This document shows positions 11,915 to 22,965 of a stretch of 64,000 nt of DNA, one piece after another. The translations under genes were made by a program, and so were the position numbers. This DNA comes from Dicyema japonicum (Eukaryota; Dicyemida; Rhombozoa; Dicyemidae). The notes below the pieces were generated by a model, which saw only the letters and a list, made by a program, of their open reading frames with translations, was not told the origin of the DNA and searched no databases. Position 1 is the first letter of the stretch, and each line of letters opens with the position of its first letter. Where the stretch lies: positions 3,609 through 67,608 of the forward strand of contig RDEW01000067.1 in assembly GCA_011109175.1 (NCBI GenBank). The letters are read 5' to 3'.

Positions 11915-12470
11915 TTTTATCTGCATTGGAAGCATTAAAAGCGAATGGTGCTGTGAATAATGAAAATTCTTGTTTAAAAGACGAGAAATCATTAAATCTT
12001 TTATGAAATTCCTTTAACAACAAATCCAGTTGTCCTTCATTATTGGAAAAATTCATTACAGTATGTGCACCAACAGTACTCCTCAGTTCTTTACATGTAG
12101 AAAAATGAACTAAATCTTCATTAAATAGCTGAGACTTCCATAATTTCATTTTCGAAATAAAACGCTTGTTTTTGCCCTGCAATTCCAAATTAAGGTCGTT
12201 CATATGTGCTGTAATATCAACTGCAAAGACCAAATTTTGGATCCAAGATTCACTTTTCATCTCGTCTGTGTTTTGGCCTTTCATTTCCATAAATCAAATC
12301 CATAGTTGTGGAAGTTTAACAATGATATCTTTACTTGTAGTAGTATCGTGCATTGGTACAAGTTCGAGAAATTCTTCATAAATATTAAAATCTGAATCAC
12401 ATGCTCTAAAAAAGATTGTGCAATTCCAATAACGTCGACCGTTTAATCGATCGCAATTTAAGAANATTTT
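11886..12470 (-). pseudogene. hAT transposase, C-terminal half
   Basis: The 134-residue open frame at 11886-12290 reads SWIQNLVFAVDITAHMND, LNLELQGKNKRFISK, LWKSQLFNEDLVHFSTC and DKSLQMELLEN, a conserved stretch of GTF2IRD2-type hAT transposases. Sequence upstream on the minus strand (to about 12470) continues it in other frames. The same stretch is repeated at 12294-12608 because of the N-joined duplication, so the true locus probably has one copy. Confidence 0.75.
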
Positions 12471-12784
12471 CGAAATAAAACGCTTGTTTTTGCCCTGCAA
12501 TTCCAAATTAAGGTCGTTCATATGTGCTGTAATATCAACTGCAAAGACCAAATTTTGGATCCAAGATTCACTTTTCATCTCGTCTGTGTTTTGGCCTTTC
12601 ATTTCCATAAATCAAATCCATAGTTGTAGAAGTTTAACAATGATATCTTTACTTGTAGTAGTATCGTGCATTGGTACAAGTTCGAGAAATTCTTCATAAA
12701 TATTAAAATCTAAATCACATGCTCTAAAAAAGATTGTACAATTCCAATAACGTCGACCGTTTAATCGATCGCAATTTAAGAATA
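12146..12784. repeat. Direct duplication around a single N (12465)
   Basis: About 319 bp before the N (12146-12464) recur after it (12466-12784) with a handful of differences. It looks like an assembly join, as at 11732. Confidence 0.8.
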
Positions 12785-13673
12785 TTCAAATTTAAACAAT
12801 TCAGAATTTAATTGTTATTTCAAATGAAAAGACATTTCTTTGATTTGTTCGACAGCTGTGTTTCTGGTCAAAGAAATGTCTTTAAACAAATGAGCATTTT
12901 TTTGAATTGTGTTATTAATAAAATGATGAGGACAAAACATTAGTTAGCTGCCACTGCTTGGCTCAAACAGCCAGCGGCGTTCGCGGAAATCTCCAGTGAT
13001 GAGGTGATCCGGTTTCCAAGACGTCCGAAAAACTCTAGTGCAGAGGGGGAGTAGAATCCGGAAGTCTCCATAGCAAGGGGAACAAATTGGACATTATCGG
13101 GAAGGTCGCCGTATTTTTCGAGTTTGGCCTTCTCCTCCTTGACGGCTGTAGAGCAGGCTCTTGAAGCGCACTCGTGAAGATTGTTCGGGGCGAACGTATC
13201 TGTACATGTCACGTCCCAAACAAGTGGTTTGCCGCCATCGAAGGGAAATATGGTCATCATGTCCGGTCGTTTCCCGTCACTTCTGCATAACCCGACCGGT
13301 TCAAGAATGGCCGAGTATCCAGAAGCATCAATAGCGCGCTTGACAATTTCATTCAGAGCCTTGTGCCTTGGAGATCTGCCAACTCTCCTCTTGGAGGCGT
13401 GAGGGTGCAGGCCATATCAGTCTATCAGGACACCACATCGGTACGGGTGAGGTACACATACTTTCAGTCCCAGCCCCAGAGAAATATCACTTCTAACGCA
13501 TTCAATTTTGGAACAATTAAAGAGAAGTAATCGTCAACAAGACCACAGTTTGTTATTTCACATTTCGTTGTATTCAATTCAAGACCCACCTTGGACAACG
13601 CGGAGATGACTACTTCTAACTCCTGAAAGACCATCTCCGGGAGATCTCCTAAAACAGCGTCATCGAGGTACCA

Positions 13674-14075
13674 GATGTTGAGTGGATATCGAAAGAGCTT
13701 CGTAGTCCTCTCAATTACGAAGGAGAACAGCAATGGTCCGAGGTGTCGTCTTGTCGAACACCCGTGGACGATGGAACCATGAAATCCTCGTGCAATAGAG
13801 ATGTAGGTTTTCCATGTGAATGATTGACCAGTTCAAATATATATGGACATTTTTTTTGCAGGCCTCCAGAATGCNGATGTTGAGTGGACATCGAAAGAGC
13901 TTCGTAGTCCTCTCAATTACGAAGGAGAACAGCAATGGTCCGAGGTGTCGTCTTGTTGAACACCCGAGGACGATGGAACCATGAAATCCTCGTGCATTAG
14001 AGATGTAGGTTTTCCATATGAATGATTGACCAGTTCAAATATATATGGACATTTTTTTTGCAGGCCTCCAGAATG
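13674..14075. repeat. Direct duplication around a single N (13875)
   Basis: The 201 bp before the N recur after it, inside the Elt-3 reverse transcriptase. The duplicate makes the palm region appear twice. It is probably an assembly join. Confidence 0.8.
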
Positions 14076-15114
14076 CAGTCTCTTCTTAAATGGTTGAAAG
14101 AGTTCTTGATGTCCAGCTTTAACATAATGTGCCTTGTAAAGTCTTGAATACTGCGGTTTCTGAATGTCCTGACGGAGTGAACGGCTACCTCACATCCATG
14201 ACGAACTCCGACTCCAACTTGACTGGGAAGTAAGAATTTTGACAAGATTGACGTAGAAAATCTGGAAGCAATCTTGGCTGCTAGTCTCCTAAAGGTGAAT
14301 CTGACCACGATCGAACGGAAACCACCTCCCTTCTTGTCGACCGCAATCAGACTAGCCAAAAACAAGATATGACGTATCAAATCAGGCAAATGTCCGGATA
14401 ATATAGTCGGTGAAATAAGGTTTTTAAGATGGCCTTAAGCCATCGAAACCTCCACTGTTGCTTGATGCAAAGTTCCATTACGCCGTGATGACATCCTCAG
14501 GCAACGTGGACAAAGGGGTCACTTTTGATGGGGATGAATAGTGGCGTAAGTCATTCGGAGAGGGTGGATGCTTCTCCAATATTATCTTGTAAGTATCAGC
14601 GGTTAGATTGCGTGGTCCGCCTGAGAGGGCCTTCAATGCGGATCGGGTTCCTTCTTGAGGTAACTTCGATAGTACAGTCCTTCTTAGGCGAAAAATATCC
14701 GTTTCACAAGTTGAACTCCGAGTCTCAGTTGAACGGATGCAAAAGGACATGAAGTAAAGTGAGTTCCATCCATAAATGCGCGGATGTTATTCTTCATTTC
14801 AATCGAGAGAGACTGTTTCCCTTTGCGATCTCGAGGGGAGCCAAGTGCGAAAGGAGCAAAATTAAACAAACGTACACAGTCGTTTATAGATTCGGAGTGG
14901 AGATCATCGTCGATTGTTGTGGTTAAGACTTCGGCAGTTAGGGGACGTGCTGCTTTTGGGATCTTCACCGGAATACTCCTCTATGAACGGCGTTCATTGA
15001 TAAGTTTGAGTAGCGAATCTGGATCCAATTGGGAAAGGTCTTCTCCGGAGGTGTATGCAGTCGCGCGACCATTAGGAAACCCCCAGCCAATTAAAGGCAC
15101 GAGCGGCAGTGCCA

Positions 15115-15286
15115 TATCCCGAAGGCTCGGATGGAGGCCTGAGAGAGTTTCAAACATCCGAAGTGAAAGAAGTCTCCACAGGCAGAACAAGAAATTCCGA
15201 TATCCCGAAGGCTCGGATGGAGGCCTGAGAGAGTTTCAAACATCCGAAGTGAAAGAAGTCTCCACAGGCAGAACAAGAAATTCCGA
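15115..15286. repeat. 86-bp tandem duplication inside the Elt-3 PHD region
   Basis: Two adjacent copies of an 86-bp unit start at TATCCCGAAGGCTCGG (15115 and 15201). The unit covers the second half of the PHD finger. Its length is not a multiple of three, so it also shifts the frame. No N is present here, so it may be a true tandem duplication or another join artefact. Confidence 0.8.
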
Positions 15287-15639
15287 ACTTTCTCAAATTG
15301 TTCACGTTGCAGGCAGAGCAATTGGACGATGACTTTTCGAGTAACATTCACTGAATCAACAATGGGTGAAAGTCAAAAATAGGAGGAAAATCTCAATAGG
15401 CGAAAATCAGCACTACATGACAATATAACACGTTTTTTAGCATTGTCTGGACAAATAATTTTGGCTGTTTCACGAGACACCATCATCACAATATGATTTC
15501 CCATTCATTGCAAGCATTCTGCAGATTTCATAGCTTGCAGTAACTGATGCAGTACTTCGATTGTGAATTTTTGTGAAATGAGCCTGTGACGAAGTCAAAT
15601 TATTTCGTAATTCATTTAGTATTGAAACAAGCATTGACC

Positions 15640-15900
15640 TTATTGGTTGATAAACAACTTAGTACCTTCTAAATAATCATATGATCTATGATTTGAATGG
15701 TAATGCCTTTTTAAGTTACATTCTTTCGGTATAACGATAAACTGGTTACATATCAAACGATGTATTTTTTCATCAATCGTTGTACAAAAATAGACAAGTT
15801 CCCATTTTTTTAACACTCTCTTTTCATCTTTCAAACACCGTTTTTTAGTTCCAGAACAAACACGTTGACAACAAGATTTACAAATACTATTAAAAAATAA
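15640..15900 (-). pseudogene. hAT transposase, N-terminal zinc-finger part
   Basis: Minus-strand reading gives KDEKRVLKKWELVYFCTT, LICNQFIVIPKECNLKRHY and HSNHRSYDYLEGTKLF. The spacing of Cys and His and the NLKRHY...H pattern fit the DNA-binding finger of GTF2IRD2-type hAT transposases. It is separated from the rest of the gene by the Elt-3 insertion. Confidence 0.7.
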
Positions 15901-16071
15901 TTAAAATTAATAAATATTTTATAATTAAAATTAAAATATTTTGTTTTAAAGCCATCAAATCTGGCTGCACGGTGCTGTTGCATTTAACGAACTCCACTAA
16001 ACATTACTGTTGTGTATGAGGCTCGCGGGTCGCACCTACACTTGCCGAGGGCTGCATGTTTGACACCCCTG

Positions 16072-17101
16072 ATGTACAGTTTTATACGCCAGGAATTCCA
16101 AGAGTTCGTTCGCTTCGCTACTTGGATATAGTAGTCTACCAGGAAGGCTCATTTCTGGACGACATCAAGCAGAGGAGGAAAAAGGAGATGGAAGTACTCC
16201 TTTGCACACGTCAGTCTAGAGATCTTCCTTTTTTATTTTCACTAGAATAATTCTACCGAAACTGTCATATGGATGCTGAGCGTGGTACTCATCCACAAAA
16301 GGAATAGAATATTGTCACTACTGGTAAAATCTAGAAGATCAAAGATAAAATTAACCCTGGGCAGAAGACTACTAATACACAACAAAAAACAATCTATAAC
16401 GAATTTCGAAACTATTTTAAATAAATGGGATCTGCGCATAAATTTTACAACAACGGACTACACATGAATCGAGCGAGTCAAGTAATGAAATGACGGACTC
16501 TGGAGACATACAAAAAACTCGGCTCACTACTAGGTGACGCCAAGGATATTTGTCGAAGGAAAATGCTGGCTACCGTATACTTCAAAAAATGTAAAACATT
16601 TGGATAAGAAAGAGGAATGTACCACTGAAACTCGTGTCAGACTATACGACACGTTTATCAAGCAAATACTGATATACAATTCCGGATCATTGGGAACCTC
16701 CAAAAACGATTTAGAGAGGCTAGAAACTTTACACAGAAGCAAACTGCGTATACAGACTGGAATCTTTTGGCCGAGAAAAATCTCAAACGAGAACTATATA
16801 CTCTATGTAAATCTACACCAATTAGCATAAACGTTATTCTATCGAGATGGCAACTATTTGGACATATTCTTAGACTGGACCCGACTACGCCGTGTAACAG
16901 AATAATGGAAGAATATTTCTACTGCACCGGAAGTCACGGATTTCAAAGAAGACAAGAAATACTAAGAGAAATACTGAGACAAGTGAGGGTTACAGTAAAG
17001 GAGAAAATAGCGGCTTTCTGGATGTAGGCCTGCGATCTGCTTAAGTAACTTAAATTATTTTTTGAGTATTTGTTACCCCAAACAGGGAGCGACAGAATTA
17101 T
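16072..17101 (+). pseudogene. Elt-2 C-terminal part, right of the hAT insertion
   Basis: Plus strand: VQFYTPGIPRVRSLRYLDI, then in shifting frames ETRVRLYDTFIKQILIYNSG, SLGTSKNDLERLETLHRSK, LLAEKNLKRELY and REILRQVRVTVKEKIAAFWM. These match the C-terminal third of the minus-strand Elt-2 copies at 8641 and 41882. The 3' end resembles theirs (TTGTTACCCCAAACAGG). An N at 17102 marks a join just after the element. Confidence 0.75.
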
Positions 17102-17102
17102 N
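17102..17102. other. Single N without flanking duplicate
   Basis: The only one of the six N positions not enclosed by direct copies. It follows the Elt-2 3' end and precedes an unrelated minus-strand fragment, so it may join sequences that are not truly adjacent. Confidence 0.6.
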
Positions 17103-17104
17103 AC

Positions 17105-17445
17105 TATTGGCACAATGTTAACCTTAACATTATGCATTAGTTCCAATTCGCCTGCAAGCAGGTCATATTTGTGCAATTTTCCACTTCGACTCGCTTTAGT
17201 GCTTGCTGGGAAGTGATGCCAATCTCAAAAAGTGTAATCATATTTTTCAGAACAAATATATCAAGCTTGTTATGCTCAATATTTGTCTCGGTATTAATTG
17301 TGGTGTCCACACGAATTTCAACATTGTCGTTGGCAACTATTGATTGCACAGAGTGTGTTTTGAGCTTCTTCGAGTGTCTATCCCATATAATCAATATAGA
17401 TGCAGATGAGTACATCTCACTACTTCGCTGTGTCGGCAAAGATAG
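17105..17445 (-). pseudogene. Reverse-transcriptase-associated C-terminal fragment
   Basis: Minus-strand 100-residue frame with SILIIWDRHSKKLKTHSVQS followed by KYDLLAGELELMHNVKVNIV in another frame. This resembles the C-terminal tail found after many non-LTR reverse transcriptases (pattern: D-x-x-W-D, then K-Y-x-x-L-A-x-E-x, then V-x-x-I-P-I). No palm motifs are present. The element group is not certain. Confidence 0.5.
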
Positions 17446-17914
17446 TCACTCTACACCATTCGACCACACCTTGTAGCCAAATGATCAACAATTTTTTATC
17501 AGTGCTACAGTGATCACAATTAGAGCTAATACGTCTGCATTCAAATAGATCTATCTATTCATTCTTCCGGGAGACATTTTATTCCCTGGCGACGAGTTCT
17601 GAAATCGACCTAAGTTTTTCAGACGATATCCTTTGTATTACTTTTCTTGAGAGACCGTTCTTTGAAAATGTTATCTTTTTTAACAGAGAAAGTTGGTAGA
17701 CTTTCTTTTATTGAGATCTACTTTTTACTGGAGACATTATAGGCCAAGGAAAATGTCTTGTTCTGCAGTCATTGTTCCGTGTTACTTAGAAATTGGGGTT
17801 TGCGATTATATGCAAGATGGAGGATTTTCTGGCTTAATAATGGAGTTAACTGTAATCAGTTCCTTATCTTTTCTTTTCAAATAAAGATTAATCATTACTC
17901 TTCCATAAAGAAAG
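17446..17914. other. Intergenic, nothing recognised
   Basis: One 63-codon frame at 17693-17884 has no recognisable motif. No repeat is identified. Confidence 0.5.
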
Positions 17915-18350
17915 ATGTTAAAGACAACTAATTAAGTGACCCAAACATCAAATAATCTTCAGACTCTTCTTAGATGAACTTCCAGTGTCCAAACTTTAGA
18001 ACGGTAGAGATTCCGAGAATGCTTCAAAAGAACTATAGATAGACGTGTTTTTCTTTATGAACGATCGGCGTTCCTCTGCATGAGTGATGGGTCTCCTAGT
18101 TCTATACCATTTTACTCTTATTTGATTGAGACTTCCAAGATTTAGAGAGACTAGATGGACACATTTCTCTCCAATTTTGGACGAAGGCTTGCTTCGATAA
18201 GATTCAATCTCTATGAAGGATCTGGTTGAGGAGACTCGAAATGAGGGAACCCCTCAAAGGGAACGCTTTCGCAATCCTTGTCTCTTTACTAAAAGACTTT
18301 ACTTGTTTTCTTTTTTAATAGATATCCCAATACTAATTGAAATTAACATA
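17915..18350 (-). pseudogene. Elt-1 C-terminal fragment
   Basis: Minus-strand reading gives THAEERRSFIKKNTSIYSSF and then a degraded end at GGGTCACTTAATTAG. The first part lines up with VHAEEFRSAIKKCTPIEF of the better Elt-1 copies. Highly diverged. Confidence 0.5.
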
Positions 18351-19186
18351 GCCAATCCACTGGTTTTTTTGCTAAAGAGGTTTTTCTAATGGGAATTAAT
18401 CCATTCATAACATACATGGGTGATGCTCATGTGTGATTATTTAGGACACATACTATGATAATGTTTCAGTCACTTTACTAACCCCGTATTTCTGTATTTT
18501 GGGTTATCTTGTGATAACTTCGACTTTTTATTAAAACAGGAAATATGAGAGCAAGACAGTCCTATTGTAATTTGATGGGTGCTCTTTCGGCTGGACTCTT
18601 TACAAGGATCCCATTCGTCATTCCTTCAGTACTTTAGCTTACGAATTGGAGATAGAGGATTTCTTTTGAAATTTACAATAATTTTTCGGTGATCTCACAA
18701 GTCCACATATTCTACACCAGCCAGCGTAATTGTTTTTCGTCAAAATCTTTTGCAATTCGAAATATAAATGGCGTTTGTTTTTTTATCAGAAAGTTTTAAT
18801 ATTTCTACGCCAACCATGGATTTAAAAATATTCAATAAAATGTTTCGTTTAAGTAAATCAACGTCCTCATGTTCGGATGTCATGACATTGGGAGGTTTGC
18901 TATCATAATATTAAATTACAAATGGCTAGAATCGATCCCTGTGAGACTCTTAGAAACGCATGGGCAGGAGGTTAATTTTTTTGACATTGAAAAGCTCATA
19001 AACACAATAATAAGCATGATTTTAATGTGAGCGTGCATAAACATTACTTCGAGTTAAAAAAGACTTTGGAACAAATTCTTCGTTGACAGTAGATAAGTTC
19101 AAATACCACCAAGTTAATCTAAGATGCTTGGATCGCTAGGCTGTTTCTTCTGACAATAGCTATCAAAATATCTTCTCGAAGCCATC
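18351..19186. other. Intergenic, nothing recognised
   Basis: AT-rich; no long frame, no known motif, no repeat shared within the window. Confidence 0.5.
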
Positions 19187-19667
19187 TAGTCTAACGTGGA
19201 TCCTCGGTGACGCTTTGGATCATTATGATCGTCCGCATATTGGTCAAGATTTGCTAACGTCTCAGAAACAACGAACAGTTATCATCCGAAATGCTTCTGT
19301 GCTTCTTTCTCTTTGATCCTCAGCTTGCTTAGATATGTGTCCGAGACTGAAGCAGCCGAATTTTTCAGAGAGTACGCATCAACAAACTTATTCTCCCAAT
19401 CCTGGCTCCGACCATTACCAAAAANTCTAGTCTAACGTGGATCCTCGGTGACCCTTTGGATCATTATGATCGTCCACATATTGGTCAAGAATTGCTAACG
19501 TCTCAGAAGCAACGAACAGTTATCATCCGAAATGCTTTTGTGCTTCTTTCTCTTTGATCCTCAGCTTGCTTAGATATGTGTCCGAGACTGAAGCAGCCAA
19601 ATTTTTCAGAGAGTACGCATCAACAAACTTATTCTCCCAATCCGGGCTCCGACCATTACCAAAAAAA
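19187..19667. repeat. Direct duplication around a single N (19425)
   Basis: About 238 bp before the N recur after it with few changes (both start TCTAGTCTAACGTGGATCC). Apparent frames here of 60-80 codons have no recognisable motif. Likely an assembly join. Confidence 0.8.
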
Positions 19668-20423
19668 TGCTGTCATCTCATCAGATCGTTTTTCGTCGCT
19701 CCGCGAGACCGGTCTGCTCCGAAATGCAGTGGTTGAAAGTGCGATTTTCAATATCACGCTGAGACAAGGATGCCTTCGGAAACGGACAGCGCTCAACCTT
19801 CACTATAGTGAATGGTAGTCATATTGGTCGATTAAACATTCACAGCGACATTTTCCTTCGCACAAACTTAAAGACAAGATGTAGTGAGGCGGCCATTCTC
19901 ACTACCTCATCATCTAACAAGTTGCCAATCTCATAAATTCACATTAATGTAGAATCTGAACAAATAACTTGTCTTTGCAATCCCGATGGTGGATTTGTTT
20001 TTTGAAACACTTTTAGAACATAAATGGAATTTGAAACAATCGTGTTTTTAAAGAATATTTCAGATCTATTATGAATTCTTGCTACTCCCAGTATAAACTT
20101 AACTTTAAATGTTGTCCTAATACATATGTTCTAAATTAATCAAATTTATATTGACTATTCACTAACTCCTCTTGAATCCAGAATTTGCAAGTACTGAGGG
20201 GTTTGCCCTTTAACTTTGTCATTCGTTTCTACACTTATTGTGTGAATTCAATGAGGACACATGATTAGTTAACTATGTTCTTTTGAGTTATTATTTAACG
20301 AGGAATTTATTAATTCTGATAATTAATTGACATACATTAATGAATTTGATTTATTTCAAATACCAAAGTTAAAAGGTAACAATTAGTTAGTCAACGATCC
20401 ACACGAGTCATAAAACTTCTTTC
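19668..20423. other. Intergenic, nothing recognised
   Basis: No conserved motif on either strand; becomes strongly AT-rich after 19920. Confidence 0.5.
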
Positions 20424-20663
20424 ACATTCATCCAATCTTCCTTTCTTTAGTCCGCAGAACTCGTAAGGGCTGAGAACTGCACATCATTATTTAACTGGCA
20501 CAACGCTTTATTAACCGTATTAAGGTTTCAAAGTGAGTGAGAAACATTCATCCAATCTTCCTTTCTTTAGTCCGCAGAACTCGTAAGGGCTGAGAACTGC
20601 ACATCATTATTTAACTGGCACAACGCTTTATTAACCGTATTAAGGTTTCAAAGTGAGTGAGAA
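20424..20663. repeat. Perfect-looking 120-bp tandem duplication
   Basis: Two adjacent 120-bp copies, starting at ACATTCATCCAATCTTCC (20424 and 20544), look identical by eye. No N is present. Either a very recent tandem duplication or a collapsed/duplicated assembly overlap. Confidence 0.85.
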
Positions 20664-20769
20664 TCTTGTCTTTCAAGTAATTCGAAGTCCTTCCACTTTG
20701 TATGCAATTTTCTGAAAAAAACGTGCTGCTGTGTGGTTTGTGGTGCATAAAAGTGTACTGCTAACTGTT

Positions 20770-22010
20770 TGCTAAGATTGCCTCTAGAGTCTAGACATTC
20801 CATTCCACTCGACACACAATTCTTGAACCGCATTCTTCGGGCTGTTATCTCCGACTATGCCAGAGGACACCTTTTTGCATCCAAACTGATCGCCTTCAGA
20901 AAACCTTATGGTGGGTTAACATCCATCGTTATAGGCAACATATTCAGGCGCCTGACGGCGAGGATTGCTGCCAGAAAAGAGATCAAAACTCTAAGCCCCC
21001 AACAGACCCCTACTCAACTTGGGGTTGGAATTCCTCATGGACGCGAAATAGTAATCCACTCAATCCGGAACTTCGCTGCCAGTTAGACAATGACCACGAA
21101 TGCTATAATATTCAAATTGGAAATCCGCAATGCTTTCAATAGCATTCGCAGAGATAGAATCATAGAAGCTAGCATCTCCAGGATCCCGGAAGTTATTAGA
21201 ATGGTGATATTCTCATATGGTTCCTTATGTACGCTGATCTTCCACAATGAAATGAACATACATCGTTCCTGCCTGTATGAGTGATTTCCTCATGACTGAG
21301 ATCTTACATAACATTTCTAGATCTCCGTTCAATGTGGCCATATTCCTGCCGGCATAATTCACTCGAAGTTGCCTTTCACGATCAACTGGGAGATCCTTTT
21401 GATTTTGCTGACGTCTTGTGTCTTCTAACCAGATATCTTAGTTTCTTGAGAAAAGTTCCTTTTTATCTCCCCAGTTGTTTCGTAAACAATCGACCGGTGT
21501 CATCAAAAACTAATCGAAACACAATTTTAAGCAGAATTTTTATTAGAACAAAGAATGAATATATAAAATAACTTCTTTCTTCTTGGATTCGACATTACGA
21601 CAAATTTATCTCTCAAAAAAATCGTCCGCAGGGAAAAACATTGATAATCGTTTTTGAAACAACCAGAATGCAACGTTTTTATTCTGAAAAGCCAAATATG
21701 AGTTAAAGCCCGAACCTGATCAGCATTGTCTAGCTTATATGTCTTCTGGATCTACGAATGAAGGTAGTGCATGGCTCAGATCATTCCCATGCACACAATT
21801 CAGACTCTATTGGATGACGATGTTATGAGATTGGGGCTTGCGTCCGTCTCTGACAGGCCTAACAGAACACCTCTCTTACTTTGGAAGGTGGTAGATAGCT
21901 CGACTGGGGCGCCAATCGTGGATAACCTCTCTCCCTCAAAATATTATGATTGTAACTAACGCAGGCACAGTCTGAGGCTTAAAAATAAGAAAACAGATTT
22001 CTCGATGTAC
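20770..22010 (+). pseudogene. Elt-3 retrotransposon remnant
   Basis: Plus strand: ASKLIAFRKPYGGLTSIVIG, NIFRRLTARIAARK, QLGVGIPHGREIVIHSIR and KLEIRNAFNSIRRDRIIEA (palm A) are in the same order as in the 12943-15360 copy. The catalytic YLDD region is lost. A later piece at about 21770-21960 matches the linker between the reverse transcriptase and the C-terminal domain only weakly. Confidence 0.7.
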
Positions 22011-22820
22011 AATTAGTTTTTGAGCCAGTCACCGTGGAAAAGTAAGGAATCATAGAAAGCAGGTCACTGACCCAGTTAACAGCATATCGCGAAAAGGAAA
22101 AATGATGGAAGAGAAAGGAGCTTTATCATTGAGCGCATTTCATGAAAATTGTCAAGTACAAAAGGTCATCAATTATGAGAGCAGTTAGTGATTGCTAACT
22201 GTTTGTCTTTGTGGAAAGATTAGTTAAGTAACTCCTTTTATTTATTGAAAACCTAATTTGGATCAAAAAATCATCTTTGCTTATCATTAGGAGGCGATCA
22301 ACTTTTTCAGGAATCCTAAAATAATGTTATATTATTAACAAATATTCTTCGAACTTTTAATTTTCTGAAAAAATTTTTTTAAACAGACATTGTAACATTG
22401 TCGAAATTTACTATTAACTTACATTATTTATACTCCCCAGTTTATACTCCCCAGTTAACGTTAACGTCAAAATATCATCACGTATGACGCAATTTAATTC
22501 ACCACTAATATTATACCTAATTGTTGTATTACCTTAATATTATATTAAGATCAGGATCCCTTCCACTTCGTTTTAAGTCATGACCTTATAGCCTAATCAT
22601 TAATAACACATTTAGATATCTTTAAGTACTCTTATCGCCAACGCCTAATAGTTAGTGTAATAAATTACATGGAGATCAGGATATTTTACATTCACAGTGT
22701 ATGAATAAAGAAAACAGACTGGTTTTTCAAAGGAATAAACAATAATACGTCGATTTTCATCTGCAACCACAAGAATTTATCCATAATGTTGAACTTTTAT
22801 TTGAAATGGATAAATGTTTT
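22011..22820. other. AT-rich intergenic
   Basis: No gene seen. A tiny tandem TTTATACTCCCCAG pair occurs at about 22427-22455. Confidence 0.5.
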
Positions 22821-22824
22821 ATTT

Positions 22825-22965
22825 AAATAAAATATTATTTATTTACTATGGAGGAGAGCGGCTGCTGACATTACGGAGTAAGCGTTTCCGCGGACAACTG
22901 CAATCCCAATTCGTTGCCTCGGCCAGACCGCTTCCCGCACGCCCAATTCGTTGCTGTTTAACTAA
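22825..22965. repeat. Short dispersed repeat E, copy 1
   Basis: About 100 bp sharing AATATTATTTATTTACTATGG, GCGGCTGCTGACATTACGG and AGTAAGCGTTTCCGCGGACA with 53420-53525 and 63140-63240. No coding potential. Read on the minus strand it ends in an A/T-rich tail, so it may be the end of a non-autonomous retroelement, but the class is unknown. Confidence 0.6.

Larger units (their letters stand above)
12943..15360 (-). pseudogene. Elt-3 non-LTR retrotransposon: PHD finger, RT, KRPD-type C-terminal domain
   Basis: The longest Elt-3 copy, minus strand. From its start near 15347 it encodes a C4HC3 PHD-like finger: CSAC, then CSACGDFFHFGCLKL, ending in WHCRSC. A linker with TRSALKALSGGPRNLTADTY follows, then reverse transcriptase: LIAVDKKGGGFRSIVV, FRRLAAKIASRF, VGVGVRHGCEVAVHS, LKLDIKNSFNHLRRD (palm A) and WYLDDAVLGDL (catalytic). 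The end has KRPDMMTIFPFDGGKPLVWD and VTCTDTF, which fits a restriction-like endonuclease core, then METSGFYSPSALEFFGRLGN. It lies inside a hAT element. Frameshifts, an 86-bp tandem duplication and an N-joined repeat break it. Confidence 0.8.
11240..16071 (-). mobile_element. hAT transposon (GTF2IRD2/ZBED-like), interrupted by Elt-3
   Basis: Terminal inverted repeats: CAGGGTTGTCAAACTCAT at the left and, reverse-complemented, CAGGGGTGTCAAACATGC at the right. Flanking 8-mers ATGTACAT and ATGTACAG differ at one base, matching the 8-bp duplication of hAT elements. The minus strand codes a transposase of the type found in vertebrate GTF2IRD2-like genes. The N-terminal zinc-finger part lies at 15640-15900 (LKKWELVYFCTTIDEK, ECNLKRHYHSNH) and the C-terminal part at 11886-12470 (DITAHMNDLNLELQGKNK). 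An Elt-3 retroelement sits between them. Stops, N-joined duplications and the insertion make it inactive. Confidence 0.8.

Noticed and set aside
20424-20663. CRISPR array
   Set aside because: Only two long adjacent copies without spacers, in a eukaryotic genome.
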